From Leucosporidium creatinivorum (Eukaryota; Basidiomycota; Microbotryomycetes; Leucosporidiales; Leucosporidiaceae), in assembly GCA_001600635.1 (NCBI GenBank), contig BCKL01000017.1, positions 514,003 through 578,002 on the forward strand: a DNA stretch of 64,000 nucleotides, read 5' to 3'. Below, piece by piece: positions 11,259-22,690 of this stretch; position 1 is the first letter of the stretch, and the number at the start of each line of letters is the position of its first letter. Made by a program: the position numbers and the translations under genes. Under the pieces are notes generated by a model that did no database searches, was not told where the DNA came from, and saw only the letters and a list, made by a program, of their open reading frames with translations.

Positions 11259-12594
11259 CTAGGCAGCCTTCCCCTCCCTCTGCGCCAACCACCCCCTAAT
11301 CCCCGTACTCCCCATCTTCCTCGCAACATCCACCGTCGCTCCCACTTCCTCACTACTCTCTGCATCTCCATCCGCAATCAATTCGATGACCATCATCTCG
11401 AGCGAGGAGAGAGGGGGCGAGAGGGCGAGGCGTTTGGCGTTGACTGTTTTCGGGAGGGAGGAGGTGAGCGAAGGAAAAAAGAAAGGAAGGGGAGGGAGGA
11501 AGGAAGAAGGAAAGGACGCACTGGCTGCTCCGCCCGAGCGAGTCTCCTCCGAGACGACGAGACCTTGGATATCCGGATCCGAAGCGGTAGGGCCGAAGGG
11601 GTCCTGTTTGCCAAACCAATCCCCCTTGGTCAGCTGAGCCCGAGAGAGAGAGAGAGAGAGCGCGCGAGAGACGAACCGAGATGGGCACCACCTGATGCTC
11701 GATTGTCGGTCTGATGAGGGAGAGGAAGGATTCGACGGAGGAGATGCGGTGAGGGAGGGATTCGAGGTAGTGGTGGTGCTTCTTGTTGAGGAGGAGGGCT
11801 TGGTCTGTTTCGAAGTGACAGTGCCGAGGTGGTAAGCATCGCGCGACGCGAGAGAGCGCCGAGAAAGAAAGAGAAAAAGACGGACCAGTGACCCCGACGA
11901 TGAGCTTCCGTGTGGTGATGGAGGCGGCCATGGTGAGGAGGATCTTGTGCCCCGCGTGGAGGTGGTCGAACGTCCCTCCTAGAGCGGTGACGGGGAAGGA
12001 AGCCGAGTGCTCCTGCTCCTTCGGCTTTAGTTCGGCGTCGGTCTCCTTCTTCCGCTCCATCTTCCTTTCCTCCCTCTCCTCTCCCACTACATTCTTTCCC
12101 TTCCCCTTGCCTTCAACCTCTGCCTCCTCCTCCTCCCCAGTAATCTGCACCCTCATACTCTCGACCCCCTCGGGCACACAAACGCCCATCCCCCTCATCT
12201 CCTCTACGACGACATCCACCCTCGCGAGCACCCTCTCATCCCCCAAAAAGACCTTGGTAGCAGCTCCATACGCCCTCGCTAAGAAGCCTTCTGTCGCTGT
12301 CCATGCTCCAATCGGCGTCGGGGCGGGAGCGGGAGTGGGGTCGCCGGTTGATGGGCTCGAACTGGCTGAGGCTGGGCTGGAAGCTGAGGCAGACCAAGGT
12401 GAAGTGGAAGGTTGAGTGAATTGTACGACTACGCAGAGTGAGTCTGATCGATTTGCTGCTGTTGCGATGTGGTGTGTCCAAGATGGAGGGGAGCGGGTCG
12501 AGAGCGAGTGGAAGGAAGGGAAGAGGAGGAAGAGGTACAGAGAGTAGGGCAACTGCAGTTGGGGTGGAGCGGGAGAAGAGGGTACGGGAGCCAT
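11259..12594 (-). CDS. CAB4: Phosphopantetheine adenylyltransferase (CoA biosynthesis)
   Basis: Eukaryotic PPAT, which adenylates 4'-phosphopantetheine to dephospho-CoA. The nucleotidyltransferase signature ALGGTFDHLHAGHKILL carries the HxGH motif; then come LIVGVTG, a KKHHHYLESLPHRISSV segment, VVPISDPFGPTASDPDI and VSEETRSGG. The C-terminal exon reads INAKRLAL...MMVIELIADG and ends GWLAQREGKAA, consistent with the yeast Cab4 and PPAT domain architecture. ATG at 12594 (MAPVPSS) was chosen because the frame further upstream lacks an ATG. The N-terminal ~200 residues are less conserved and include a charged Lys/Glu stretch. A (GA)n tract lies in an intron at 11642-11660. The gene is divergent from TMA20 with a 143-nt gap. 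Confidence 0.85.
11642..11660. repeat. (GA)n microsatellite in an intron
   Basis: Uninterrupted GA dinucleotides inside an intron of the PPAT gene. On the coding strand this is a CT tract and could act as pyrimidine-rich splice context. A similar tract occurs in an EMC2 intron at 55531-55546. Confidence 0.9.
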
Positions 12595-12737
12595 TTCAAA
12601 GCGAGAGTTGTAGGTCGATAGAATGAGGAGCGAAGAGTAAGAGGGAAACAGAGTGAGAGTGACCTCACGGCTTGTGCTCTCCCCATTCACTCGTCAGCCC
12701 TCCTCGACTCCCAATCGCCTACAGAACTAGTTCATTC
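12595..12737. promoter_or_regulatory. Short divergent promoter, PPAT / TMA20
   Basis: Only 143 nt separate the two start codons, so both genes must share promoter sequence. No clear TATA box is visible. The region is the minimum needed for two leaders, so co-regulation is an inference from spacing only. Confidence 0.5.
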
Positions 12738-13894
12738 ATGTTTAAGAAGTGAGCTACAGCCTTACACTTGTAGCCCTACAGCTTTCTTCCCCTTGATCCT
12801 TGCGCTGACGTCTCTCTCTCTCTTCTCTCCTGTTCCGCTGCAGATTCACCCCAAAAGAAGACATTTCCTCTTCTACGGCCCTCAAATCTTCCATCCAAAG
12901 GCAACACCGTCAAAAACTACTAGCACAATACCCGTACCTCTCCACCCCTGCTCTACCTCTACCAAAGAACGACGACGCAGACGGCGAGCAACTCGACTCG
13001 GACGACGAGCAGCCTGTATTGCAGCAGAGGAAGAAGGGGGCGGGAAAGGATAAGAGGGAAAAGAAGGAGGATAAGCGAGGGGGAGGAGGAGGAGGAGGCA
13101 AAGGTGGAAAGAAGGGGAGGCAGCACGAGGTCGAGCAGGAGGAGCAGGAGGATCAGGCTGGAGGAGGAGGAGGAGGCGAGGACGACGTCTTGACCGTGTT
13201 GGATACCATCTGGCCCAAGAAGGAAGGTTTGACTTTGGTCAAGTGGTATGTCCTTTTGCTGCTGTCCTTCAGCCTGCGCCCAAATCCAAAGACTGACCGC
13301 TCCCTCCCTCCCCTCTGCGTGCGCCGGACAGCAAGGACGCCATCACCATCCTCGCGCTACACGGCGAACCCCTCTTCTTCCAACATTTCGAAGGCCCCTA
13401 CTTTCCCACTCTGCGGATCCTGCACAAGTGTCCGTTCCCCCTTCCTTTCTCGGCGCTCTTGCCCGTTGTCCATTCTCGGTCGAAGCTGACCTCGACCCCG
13501 ACGACCTAAACACAGACCCCGACCTCCTCCGCCGTGTAGGAGTAGACCGAGGAGCCATCAAATTCGTCCTCGCCGGAGCTAACATCATGTGGTGGGTCTT
13601 CTTCTCCTTTCCCCTCCATTTCTCGCTTCTCTTTCGCTGACACCCCCCTCCTCCCCCACTCGCCCGCTCTCCCACAGCCCCGGCCTGACCTCCCCCACCG
13701 CCTTCCTCCCTCCCACCTCATCCAACATCCCCTCCGGCACGCCCGTCGCCGTGTACGCCTACGGCAAAGAAGAGCCCCTCGCGATTGGTCTCACCGCGAT
13801 GAGCACGGATGACATCAGGAGCTTGAATAAGAATTGTGGTGTCGAGACGGTGTGCTATTTGGGGGATGATCTTTGGGGGTTGGAGAGGATTTAA
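12738..13894 (+). CDS. TMA20: TMA20 / MCT-1 homologue (PUA domain, translation)
   Basis: The first coding exon is 11 nt (12738-12748). It joins the next exon to give MFKKFTPKEDISSSTALKSS, the hallmark MCT-1 start. Later come [71 protein letters not shown] (PUA core) and AIGLTAMSTDDIRSLNKNCG, ending GDDLWGLERI. The family is usually about 180 residues. This one is longer because of a Lys/Glu/Gly low-complexity insert between the N-terminal domain and the DTIWP motif. Tma20/MCT-1 works with Tma22/DENR in ribosome recycling and reinitiation. One donor used here appears to be GTCCGT. Confidence 0.92.
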
Positions 13895-14272
13895 GGAGGG
13901 GGGGAGGGAGTGGGTGGTTGTAGGGAGCAGGCGGGGGGGAGAGAGTCGGAGATGTGTAGAGATGGATGTGTGTATAGTGGGAAGGAAGAGATCGAACTAC
14001 TTTTGCCTGTCGTAGGCTTGGGCGCGAGCGAGTGAGCGAGCCAACAAGCCAACGCTGAGCTCGGCGCTCGGATGTGTGCAGACGAGAGGGCGAGTCGAAG
14101 AGTTCATCACTACAGTCAATTGTACTCTCTGGACATCGTACTAAGACACACCGGAAAGCGAAAGCTGTACCTCTTCGCCCCTCTTGCTCTCCTCGACTTT
14201 CGAGCTCTCTTCCCAAAATCGCCTCTCTCTCCCTCCTCTTCTTCCCTCGTCTCTCTCTCACCTCGCCTCGCA
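13895..14272. other. Intergenic between TMA20 and the next gene
   Basis: Holds the 3' flank of TMA20 (G-rich) and a long pyrimidine-rich leader (about 14160-14272) before the next ATG, typical of start regions in this window. No gene seen. Confidence 0.5.
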
Positions 14273-15820
14273 ATGGCCTACATATCCTCCACCAACCATC
14301 TCCGCTTCCCCCCTCTAGGCCCTCGTCGCCCTCTCACACCCCAGCAATCTCTAGCGCTAGAGCTCGACGACCGGCGGGACGTCGTTCTCTGGCTCGCGGG
14401 AGATGGGGTTGAGGAAGTGAGGATTGTAGGGAGGCCGAGCGGAGGGAGGGAGGAGAGGAGGGAGGTGGTGAGTTACTTGGCTTGGGTTGAGGAGGAGAGC
14501 TGAGCTGACGAGCGAGAGGGCGAGAAGGAGCAGTGGCTTACCGAGTTGGGGATCCTGTACGACGATAACTACCAGCCTCTCGACATCCCTTTCGAACTCG
14601 ATGGGATGTACAACCTCATTCCCAGTGCGTTCGTCTCCTTTCTCCCTTCTTCAGCTGCCCCGATTCCATCGCCGACAACTCACTCTCGCACTTCGCCCAG
14701 TCTCGCTCAATCACGAGAAAGCCTTCAAGAAGGAGGGCAAGATCCTTCTCATCCCCCCTGTCGAGCAACTGTATGACCTAGCCGAGATGGTGTGGGACTG
14801 TAACGAGGAAGTGGTGGAGGAGATTCGCCAAGGGAATGGGAAGGCGAGAAGGAAGCTCAAGGTGCGTTTCTCGCTCCTTCCTACACATTGCCTGTAGCTG
14901 GATAGAAGCTGATACAAGTCGTCGCGTAATCGCAGTTCAACATCCCGCCCTTCACCTCGCCACAACTTTTGATCCTCCCCCTCCTCCTCACTCCCCTCCG
15001 GCAACACCCACTCTGCCGGACCCTCCTCCAACGGCACCTCTCTCCCTCCTCCTCCCCCTCAACACTCCTCGCGACCCTCTCCCCAACCGGTACATTCTCC
15101 GCCCAAGTCATCCTCTCCGAAACCACAGGCGAGCAAACGCGCCCCTTTCCCCTCTACCAACGCCCTGTCAACCCGATTCACTCCTTCCCTACCCGTCGCT
15201 CTCCAAGTCAGAGATGGAATCTCTTCCTCCTCATCCTTCACGCGAGGTCCCACGTCCAATTCCTTCGAGCTCGGCACTCGGCGGAGGAGAAGGAGATCTC
15301 GCCTGATGGAGAGCTTGTGGGGAAGGTCGAGGCGTTGTTGGAGAGGATTTGTGAGGGGTTGGCGTACGATCCTTGGAGGTGCGTGGAGGGGGAGAAGAGG
15401 AGGAAGGTGTTGGAGGAGCTGAGGGGGTTGAAGAGGTGGGCGCCGAGGGAGGAGGAGGAGGATACGCCGAGGGAGGAGAGGGAGGGAGGCGAGCGTGGGG
15501 TACAAGCCAGGCTCAGGACGAGCGAGAAGGTGAGTAGGAGTGAGGATTCGTGCTCGAGCGAGAAGAGCGAGGAAGGGGAAGCGACGGTGAGGGTTGGTTC
15601 GAGCTCGGCGGTCGAGGAGCAGGAGCGGGAATCGACTGGTGAGTCGCGCTCTGTCTGCTCGAGCTACGAGGACGGGGTAGCTAAAAGCTACTGTCTCATG
15701 CTGTTGTTGATCCATTCGACAGAGCGCGTGCAGCAATGGGTAGAAGAGGAGAGAGCGAGGATCTCGGCGCTCGCACTAACGCCGAGTCTCCCGTCGAGCG
15801 GCTCCGGAGACCAGGGATGA
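14273..15820 (+). CDS. Unrecognised conserved-looking protein
   Basis: Five exons: 14273-14467, 14534-14624, 14701-14861, 14936-15638 and 15723-15820. Phases agree, and the first intron has a GCTGAC branch. The product begins MAYISSTNHLRFPPLG. It contains ELGILYDDNYQPLDIPFELD, GKILLIPPVEQLYDLAEMV, KFNIPPFTSPQLLILPLLL and PWRCVEGEKRRKVLEELRG, then a Glu/Arg/Ser-rich C-terminal region, and ends SLPSSGSGDQG. The middle is hydrophobic (leucine-rich, LLILPLLLTPLRQHPLC) but not a clear membrane helix. No family recognised. The stretch at about 15180-15300 has poorer coding character and might hide another small intron. Confidence 0.65.
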
Positions 15821-16349
15821 TGGAGCGACGGGGTGAGCGGGTGGTGAGGATAAAGAGCCACGGCTATTCGTCAAATTGCTTGGCTCATGTGTAGAATCGG
15901 CCAGCGAATTGCAGGGAGAAGCAACGAGCGAGCCGCCCCTCTGAGTCTTGACCTTCGACCACATCGTTCAGGGTCGTATCGACAGTACGATAGGTCCTTA
16001 CAGATCACCTACAGCTCTCACGACTACCCTACACTCCGCATTTGCCGCCCTCGCTCCTCGCCAAGATTAGAACTCGGCGAGGTTCCAAATCAACACGCCT
16101 ACCAGCAGCGCAGCAGGATGAGCATGCTGCCGAAAAGCTCACTTAGCCATCCATTGCCGAGCGCGTCTGAGAGCACGCGTGCACTTCATATTGAACTCGG
16201 TTTGCCTCAAAACACCCTGTCTACTTTCATCTCGCGAGCGCCGAGCAAAGGATCGCGGCGAATCAGAGAAGGTGGAACGACGAGCGAACAAAGCTCTTGC
16301 ATCTACATCCCCACAGCTACAACGGAAACACCTCATCTGCCCACGCGCA
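15821..16349. other. Convergent 3' intergenic region
   Basis: Lies between two convergent genes. It holds only short overlapping frames and no splice-consistent coding sequence. Probably 3' untranslated regions and terminators of both neighbours. Confidence 0.5.
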
Positions 16350-19300
16350 CTACCTCTTCTCCTCCTCGCCCTGCGCCGGCGCCGTATCCGCCGTCGCGCC
16401 GACCAGCTCCTTGAACTTCTCGCTCACCCCGATCCGGACGCCCAACGCCTCGGCCTCCTTTCCGAGAGTCTGCACGTCGAGCTGCATCTGCATCTTGACG
16501 CGATCCTCGTCGGTCGAGGCGCCTTCCTCTGGTGCGTTGGAGGTGGTCGAACGGCCGAAGAAGGGAAGGGCTTGTCGGCCTTTCTTGTACCAGCGGTAGG
16601 AGTCCTCGGTCTTCTTCTGCGTGAGAAGGATGGTGGCGTACCTGTTCAAGTGAAGCGGAGAGTGTTTGGGGCAGAAGGTTGTCAGCTCGAGTCGGAGCGG
16701 GGAGGGGAAGGCGGAACGAGCTAAGGAGGCAAGGAAGAGAGGGCAAGAAGGCGAGAGAAAGGGCGCGAGAGGAAGGAGAGGGAAGCAATAGCAGGAAGGG
16801 AATCAGGACCCACCTCGCCGCCACCTCATCCACCACCCCAGTAGCCCACTCCCTCCTCAACTCCTCCTCGACGACCCTACCCGGTCCCGCCAAATACGCC
16901 CTCAACTCCTTCAGGATATTGCCGACAAAGTAGCTCGGCTCTGCTGCTCCTTTGCGAGTGGAGGCGCGCACTTGCGAAGCGACCGATCGGACGTGCTTGA
17001 GGTGCTCGGCGCAGCGCTTGACGAGGATGGTGGTGATTTGGGAGGAGAGGGAGGAGGTCGGGGAGGTAAGATTCGTGAGGGAGGTGCGGAGGATCCCTGT
17101 ATAGCGAGAAGAGAAGGTCAGCACGCTGTCGCTGCCGACGGAGGGAGAATTCAGGCGCACCGAATGCTGAATCCTCGGCTTGAGGGTCGGCGTCCTCTGC
17201 TCCGGGCAGCCGAGAGCGGATAGTCGACTCGAACAGCTCGATCGTCTTCTTCTCCATGAGTCGCGAGTCGGCGATGAGGACAGTCAGCTGGCGAAGGGTC
17301 GACTCCTCGGTGACCTCGTCGCCATGGCCGGGCGTGCCGGGTCGAGAAGTTGACGAGGATAGCTGCGAGAAGGGGCACGGAAGTCAGCTCAAGCTTTCAA
17401 GAGAGTGGGAGCAAGCGAAGGCTTACGCGACTGCGATCTCCTTCGAAGGAGGTTCGACTCGACGAGGCGCCGCCGGCCGAGAGTGCTGAGAGGTTGGCGT
17501 TGGAGGCGCTCGAGGGGAGTACGTACTTCGGTACCATGTTGTTGATCCACGTCCGATATCGGCTCAAGAGCTGTTGGTGATTCGAGCGAGTCAGCGAGTA
17601 TCCAGCTTCCTCGTCGCCGAGCACCACTCACCTGCAGAGTCAACCTCCAAAACCTGCCCGATAACTCCTCCAAGTACACCTCATCACTCCAACAGCTTCT
17701 CAACGCCTTCCAAACAGCCTCACTCTCGCTCATGACGAACGTATCTCCTCCGCCGCTCGCGCTGCCAACGTCCAATGCCCGCTCGACGCTGGTGACGATC
17801 TCCTTGAAGCGAAGCTGGAAGTAGACGGGCAGTTGGAAGCGCTTGATGAAGGTGATGTAGGTTGGGTGGTTGCGGAGAGTTTGGAGATGTGCGAGAGTGG
17901 GACAGAGGGATTCGATCCGCGAGATGAAGGAGGTGGTGAGGAGGTAGTTCTGTAGCGATGGGGAAGCAGGTCAGCTGCGGCCTTTGTCAAGCGAAAGAGG
18001 GGGGAGGACTCACTTGATGGAAGATGGACGGTCTTCCGGCGGCGAAGATGACATGGCCGAGCTCCGCCATCAACCGATGTGCGATCTCGTCCCAAACGAC
18101 ATTCGACAGCAGCTCAAATCCCATCCTCCTCCTCTGCTCCTCCGTTTCGATCCCGGCTTTCCCATTGGCCCCCGCCGTAGGAGGTTGAACAGCGAGAGTT
18201 CGCTCGGCGACATCGAGGACCAGTCCACAGTCGCGCGAGATGAAGGTGAGAATCTTGTTGTAGAGGATGGCGAGAGGGTCCTGTTCGGCTTCACTTGATG
18301 CTGGAACATCTCCATCTCCCCTCGAAGCGCTGATGGGATCCATGATGTAGAAGGACGGCACCGGGCGCTCCTCTGACCCTCCGAGGGTGATAGCTGGTGC
18401 GAGCTCACTGCCTAGGTTGGCGAAGAAGGGCGTGCTCGAAGTAGCGAAGGGAGTGACGGGAATGGCGGGACTTTGTGGCGCGTTGAGGACGTCTCGGTGG
18501 ATCGTCTTGAGAACGAAGGGGCGAACGACGGTGGCGCGGAAGATCTCTTCGGCGGGGGAGACGAGGTTGAGAGCCGAGTAGGTACGGAAGAGGGAGATGA
18601 GGGAATCGCGAGTCGATTTGGTTGGTGGTGGTGAGGGAGAGGAGGGGGCGGCGAGGACCGAGGCGAGGAGTTGGGAGAGGTCGAGTTGGAGAGTCGAGGT
18701 GATCTTGGCTATCCGCTGCAGGCGAAGGAATGGTCAGCGAGAGGGAGAGAGGCGAGACAGAGTGAGAATGCGCACTGGATCGAGCGAGCGAACGAAGGGC
18801 AGATCTCCGGCCTTCTTGACGAGGTAGAGCATGTGGTTGAATTCGCCTGCTACCCGTTCTAACCGTTTTGCTGGCGAGTCGACGGATCTGTGGAAAGAGT
18901 GGAGTGAGCTCGCGGCTTCACCATAAGCATCAGTAGAGCTCACCGGTCGCCATCTCGGTCTTCGCCTGCCGCATCTCCCAGCTTCAGCAGCGACTCGACC
19001 TTCTCCACCGCTTCCTCCATCTCTAACAGCCTCCTCAGCGATGCTTTAGCTTCTCGCACCTCCTTCCTCTCTCCCAGCACCCTCGCCATTTCCTCCCGCA
19101 TGCCTTCGAGCTCCTCCTTGACCCGAGTGACCTCCGAACGGATGGAGATGACGGGTCGTCGAATGGTGGAGAGCGAGGTGGCGACCGAGGCATGGCGTAG
19201 ACCGAGTGAGAGGCCGATGAAAGCCTCGTACTCGGTGTTGATGACTGCGACGAGCGAGGTGCGAAGCGTTGCGAGGTAGGCGCGAAGCTGGGGAAGAACG

Positions 19301-19846
19301 AAGCGTCAGCAAGGGGTCTTAGGTATAGCGCCGAGTTCTGTTGAGTCGTCTGGACCGCCTGCTGCTGCTCGAGCCCACTCTGCCACCCTGCAGAGCTGCC
19401 GACAGCTGCGAGCAGCTCTCCCACCCGTGTGAGCTTCAGAAGGCGCCCAGGGCGACCAGTGAGCTACAGAAAGCAGCGGAGGAGCATGTAGCAGCTTTGC
19501 TGTCTGTGCACTACAGTCCCGCACCCTTACGAAGCGCCTCAGCTCCGCCTCGCCTCGCTCCTGCCCAAACACGTCGCGGATCACGCCCTGTAGCTCGACT
19601 CACCTCGCTTCGAAGCTCATCCAAAGCTGTATGCCGTCGACTCAGTAAGAACTCGCTTGCATCGAAATCCTCGCCTGCAAAGAGCGTGTGGTCGAGCGCT
19701 GGAACCGAAGGCAAGTCGACTTGCTGCTCCTCCTCTTCTGAGCCGACTGCTGGTAGTTCGGTGTTGCGGATTAGCACCGAGAGGGTCGGCTTGTGTGATC
19801 TTGGTGCTCCTAGTGAAGTCGACGGCGCAGCGAACGGATCCTCCAT
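16350..19846 (-). CDS. COG2: Conserved oligomeric Golgi complex subunit 2
   Basis: Cog2 is part of lobe A of the COG tethering complex, needed for retrograde intra-Golgi traffic. The start (ATG at 19846) is MEDPFAAPSTS. The diagnostic N-terminal block FDASEFLLSRRHTALDELRS is followed, after an intron of about 316 nt, by LRAYLATLRTSLVAVINTEY, typical of Cog2. Next come coiled-coil segments (EVTRVKEELEGMREEMARVL, EMEEAVEKVESLLKLG), then conserved C-terminal blocks such as FELLSNVVWDEIAHRLMAEL, YLEELSGRFWRLTLQLLSRY and SYFVGNILKELRAYL, ending QGEEEKR. At least nine introns are visible. It is head-to-head with the gene at 19957 (110 nt between start codons). The ATG was preferred because the longer frame upstream begins with TTG. 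Confidence 0.88.
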
Positions 19847-19956
19847 CGTCAGCGAGTGGTCGAAGCTCAAGGGATTTGGACGCGCCGACTTAGTACTCGC
19901 TTCTCACTCTCCCGCTATTACCTCGTCGTTTTTCGTCTCTTCAGCTCCCACTCGAT
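19847..19956. promoter_or_regulatory. Short divergent promoter, COG2 / unknown gene
   Basis: Only 110 nt lie between opposing ATGs, both followed by a codon series starting M-E-D-P. A pyrimidine-rich leader (TCGTTTTTCGTCTCTTC) precedes the plus-strand start. No TATA box is evident. Confidence 0.5.
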
Positions 19957-21619
19957 ATGGAAGATCCACAGAAGCCGCTCACAGCTACACTCGACGCTGC
20001 TCAACCTACTGCTGTCTCCCCTTCTCGCGACGTGAAGCCCAAGGTCGAGGCTGAGGTTGAGAGATACGTCCTGTCGCTGCTCTCACCTCGCGAGCTGTAC
20101 GCTGATTCTCAATGTATATATATACTGTCTCCGGTACCTGCTGAAGCTGCAGTCGACGACTCGGCGGGAGAAGCTCTCCCCGACGTGAAGCCGGTCATGC
20201 CTGTCGACGAGAAGCCCGATATCGCTCTGTGAGCTTCTTGAGCTCGTTGTAATCGAATTTAGCTGACACCACGATCCTGTAGTCCTCCCACGCCGCCTGA
20301 TTCCACTTCGAGCCGCTCCACCGGCGGACCGCGACCTCGAAAGCGCTCGGCGTACGTTCGGTCGTTGCAACTTGGAGCAGCGGAGACTGATCTCCTCCTC
20401 CCCAATCAACAGACCTGCGTTCTCTGTGGAAGTGCCGGTCACGCGTCGGCATAATGCTTATCGGTCTCCTGCCCCCGAGGTCGAACTCGACGAGAAACCG
20501 ACTCCGGTATGCTCAGCTGCTACTTCTCCCAGAGTCGTCTATGGCTGACCCTGAGCTCTTGCTGCAGCCCACCAAGAAGCCCAAAGCAACACCGAACGCA
20601 AAGGCCGCCGCTAAAGGCAAAGGCAAAGGCAAAGCCAAAGCCAAGCCCCTTCTCCCAACCACATACCCTTCCCAGCTCTCCCTCGGCATCAACCCATTCG
20701 ACATCGCTTCGGTCAACTTCAAAACACCCTCACCAACCGAGCTCGTGGAACTACAGCGCGCTGGCTACTTTCACAACGGCGACTTCCCTGGCCCTCCGGT
20801 CGCGACCAGCACGCTCCGAACGTTCGAACCCTACGGATCGCGTCTCTTCATCAAGAGTGAGCTCAACTTCGGCATCGACCACGCGGCGCCGATCCCAGGA
20901 CAGCCATGTGTGGTGGTGTGTGGGATGACGCGCAACGCTGGAGGCAGATGGCTCGATGACAACGTCGCCGGCCTTGCTCGCCAGCGTTTGGAGTCGCAGG
21001 CGCCGTTTGGAGTCGTCGCTGCCGCCGCCGCGCAGTATTCGGACTCTGCCAACCGGTGGTGTCCTCTAGGTCGCTACACCGTGAAGGATCTCGGCGCGGC
21101 GCCGGCTGGCGCCTTCTCTCGAGCTTCGCCGACGGGCAAGATGGAGGCTGTGGCCATGGTCCGCAACTATGTACGCGCTACGAAGCCTGATTGGATTATC
21201 GACACTGCGCACCTCTTCCACGGTGCCACACTGAGGCCAAGATGGATGGAGCGGCATTCGATGAGCGGCTCGGTCGCGAGCTGGACAACCTCAACCAGGA
21301 GCAGCACCTCATGTACGCCATCCTTGAGTACCACAGTCCTTACGATCCGAATGAGCTCAAGGAAGCCATGGATGAGCGGCGCACCGGCGTCAAGAAGGCT
21401 GCCGTGAAAGCGGCGCGAGCCGCCACGAGGGCGAGGGTTGCTGCAGAAACGGCGGCGGGCACCTGGGTCCCAAAGAAGAAAAGGGGCAAGAAGGCGGCCG
21501 AGTCTGAGGCGGACGAGAGCGAAGTGGAGGACGACTCGGCCGAGCACTCGGATTTGGCTAGCGATGAGAGCGAGGGGGACAGCGAAGAGGACGGAGACGG
21601 ATCGTATGAAGACGAGTAG
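19957..21619 (+). CDS. Unrecognised protein with basic linker and acidic tail
   Basis: Exons 19957-20228, 20283-20351, 20413-20506, 20568-21170 and 21236-21619 join with matching phases. The N-terminus is acidic and Pro-rich. A Lys/Ala/Gly repeat (KGKGKGKAKAK) follows. A compact central part includes YPSQLSLGINPFDIASVNFK, ELQRAGYFHNGDFPGPP, PCVVVCGMTRNAGGRWLDD and NRWCPLGRYTVKDLG. The C-terminal exon has LDNLNQEQHLMYAILEYHSP, a basic stretch (KKKRGKK) and a very acidic tail. The basic and acidic patches suggest a nuclear protein, an inference only. The last intron (21171-21235, donor GTACGC) is needed to switch frame and is the weakest join; a frameshift is the alternative. No family recognised. 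Confidence 0.6.
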
Positions 21620-21795
21620 TATCATTCTCCACGTTGCATGTGTATGCCCATCAATACATTAGTAGCAGCTGGACGGACCGAAGCGAACATGGGAGCGAGC
21701 CAAGGTGCCGAGCTTCGAGAGGATCGCTGAACTCCTCGCTCCAGCCTTTCGGCGCGCTGCTCGACGAGAGCACGAATCCGGTGTTCCAGCACATC

Positions 21796-22495
21796 CTACT
21801 GCAGCCAACCCTCGGTCTCAGCCTTCTCCAGCGCGCCATCCCATGTCGCCTTCTCGGCTCCTTCGCCTCGCTCCTCCCGAACGAGTTCCTTGACATCCTC
21901 GACATTCTCTCCCTCAAGCTGGGCGTAGAGGTGAGGATAGACTGTTGAGTTGAGTGAGGGGAGAAGTAAATCGGGTCAGCGATCCAGCCTCGACCGAGCG
22001 CCGAGAACCGACGACCTACCTCCGCCACTGCCAGCCTGCTCCCACTTGACGACCTTGAATCCCGAGAGACGGCCGTAGTCACACTTGACGAGGGTGACGG
22101 CCTTGTCGTCGGCGAAGAAGCGGTTCAGAGTTCCAGCGAGCTGTTCGAGCGAGTCGAGGGGAGTCGGTCCGAGGTCAGCGAAGTCTAGACGGCGGGAGAG
22201 GAGGCTTCGGCTCACCTGAAGGCTGGTAGAGAAGTGCAAGAAACCATCTGCAGCGTCGAGCTCGGACACGGGGAACTCGAACGAGGCGGCGATGGGAACG
22301 GGTGGGAGAGCGTAGCGAGGGTTGACCGTGTGGTGAGGGAGGATCTGTAAGAGCAGTGTTAGCTGCGTCAGGTTGAGATATCAGAGAACGCACCTTGTAG
22401 ATGTAGGCAGGAGGGTTGCTGGCCGAGTAAGCGGCGGGAGTGGAGCCAGCGGCTTGCTGAACGCCCTTGGTGAGCTTGGAGAAAAGGCCGGTCAT
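21796..22495 (-). CDS. DUF952 family protein
   Basis: Starts MTGLFSKLTKGVQQA (ATG at 22495). The joined exons read PAYIYKILPHHTVNP, FPVSELDAADGFLHFSTSLQ, LAGTLNRFFADDKAVTLVKC and VKWEQAG, then TVYPHLYAQLEGENVEDVK. This matches the DUF952 pattern: Y-hydrophobic-YK-hydrophobic start, 'S-x-L-D-x-x-D-G-F-I/L-H-x-S-T', 'F', and a 'FPHLYG'-like motif. The family occurs in bacteria and fungi; its biochemical role is not established. A short C-terminal extension ends ETEGWLQ. At least four introns. It is convergent with the upstream plus-strand gene (177 nt apart). A TATATA stretch about 155 nt upstream, near 22658, could be its TATA box. Confidence 0.82.
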
Positions 22496-22690
22496 GAGTA
22501 GAGCAGGGGTCTGGTATGGACGTGTTTGTGGGTCCGAGGTTGGCGGCGGAGGGACGAAACGAAGAAGCGAGCGAGAAGGAGGAGAGAGAGCCGCGACTGA
22601 CGCGTTTCGCTCGAGATGAAGGCCAATTGGGGGGTTCTAGATGGGTATGAAATGCATGAGGATATATAGGATGATGTCTAGGAATAGCAT

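Noticed and set aside
14969-15736. Long minus-strand frame antisense to the gene at 14273
   Set aside because: Leucine/proline/arginine-rich mirror of a GC-biased coding strand; no ATG-supported splice structure or known motif.
21171-21235. Possible frameshift near HLFHGAT in the gene at 19957
   Set aside because: A 65-nt intron with acceptable donor (GTACGC) and acceptor restores frame, so a frameshift is not required, though not excluded.
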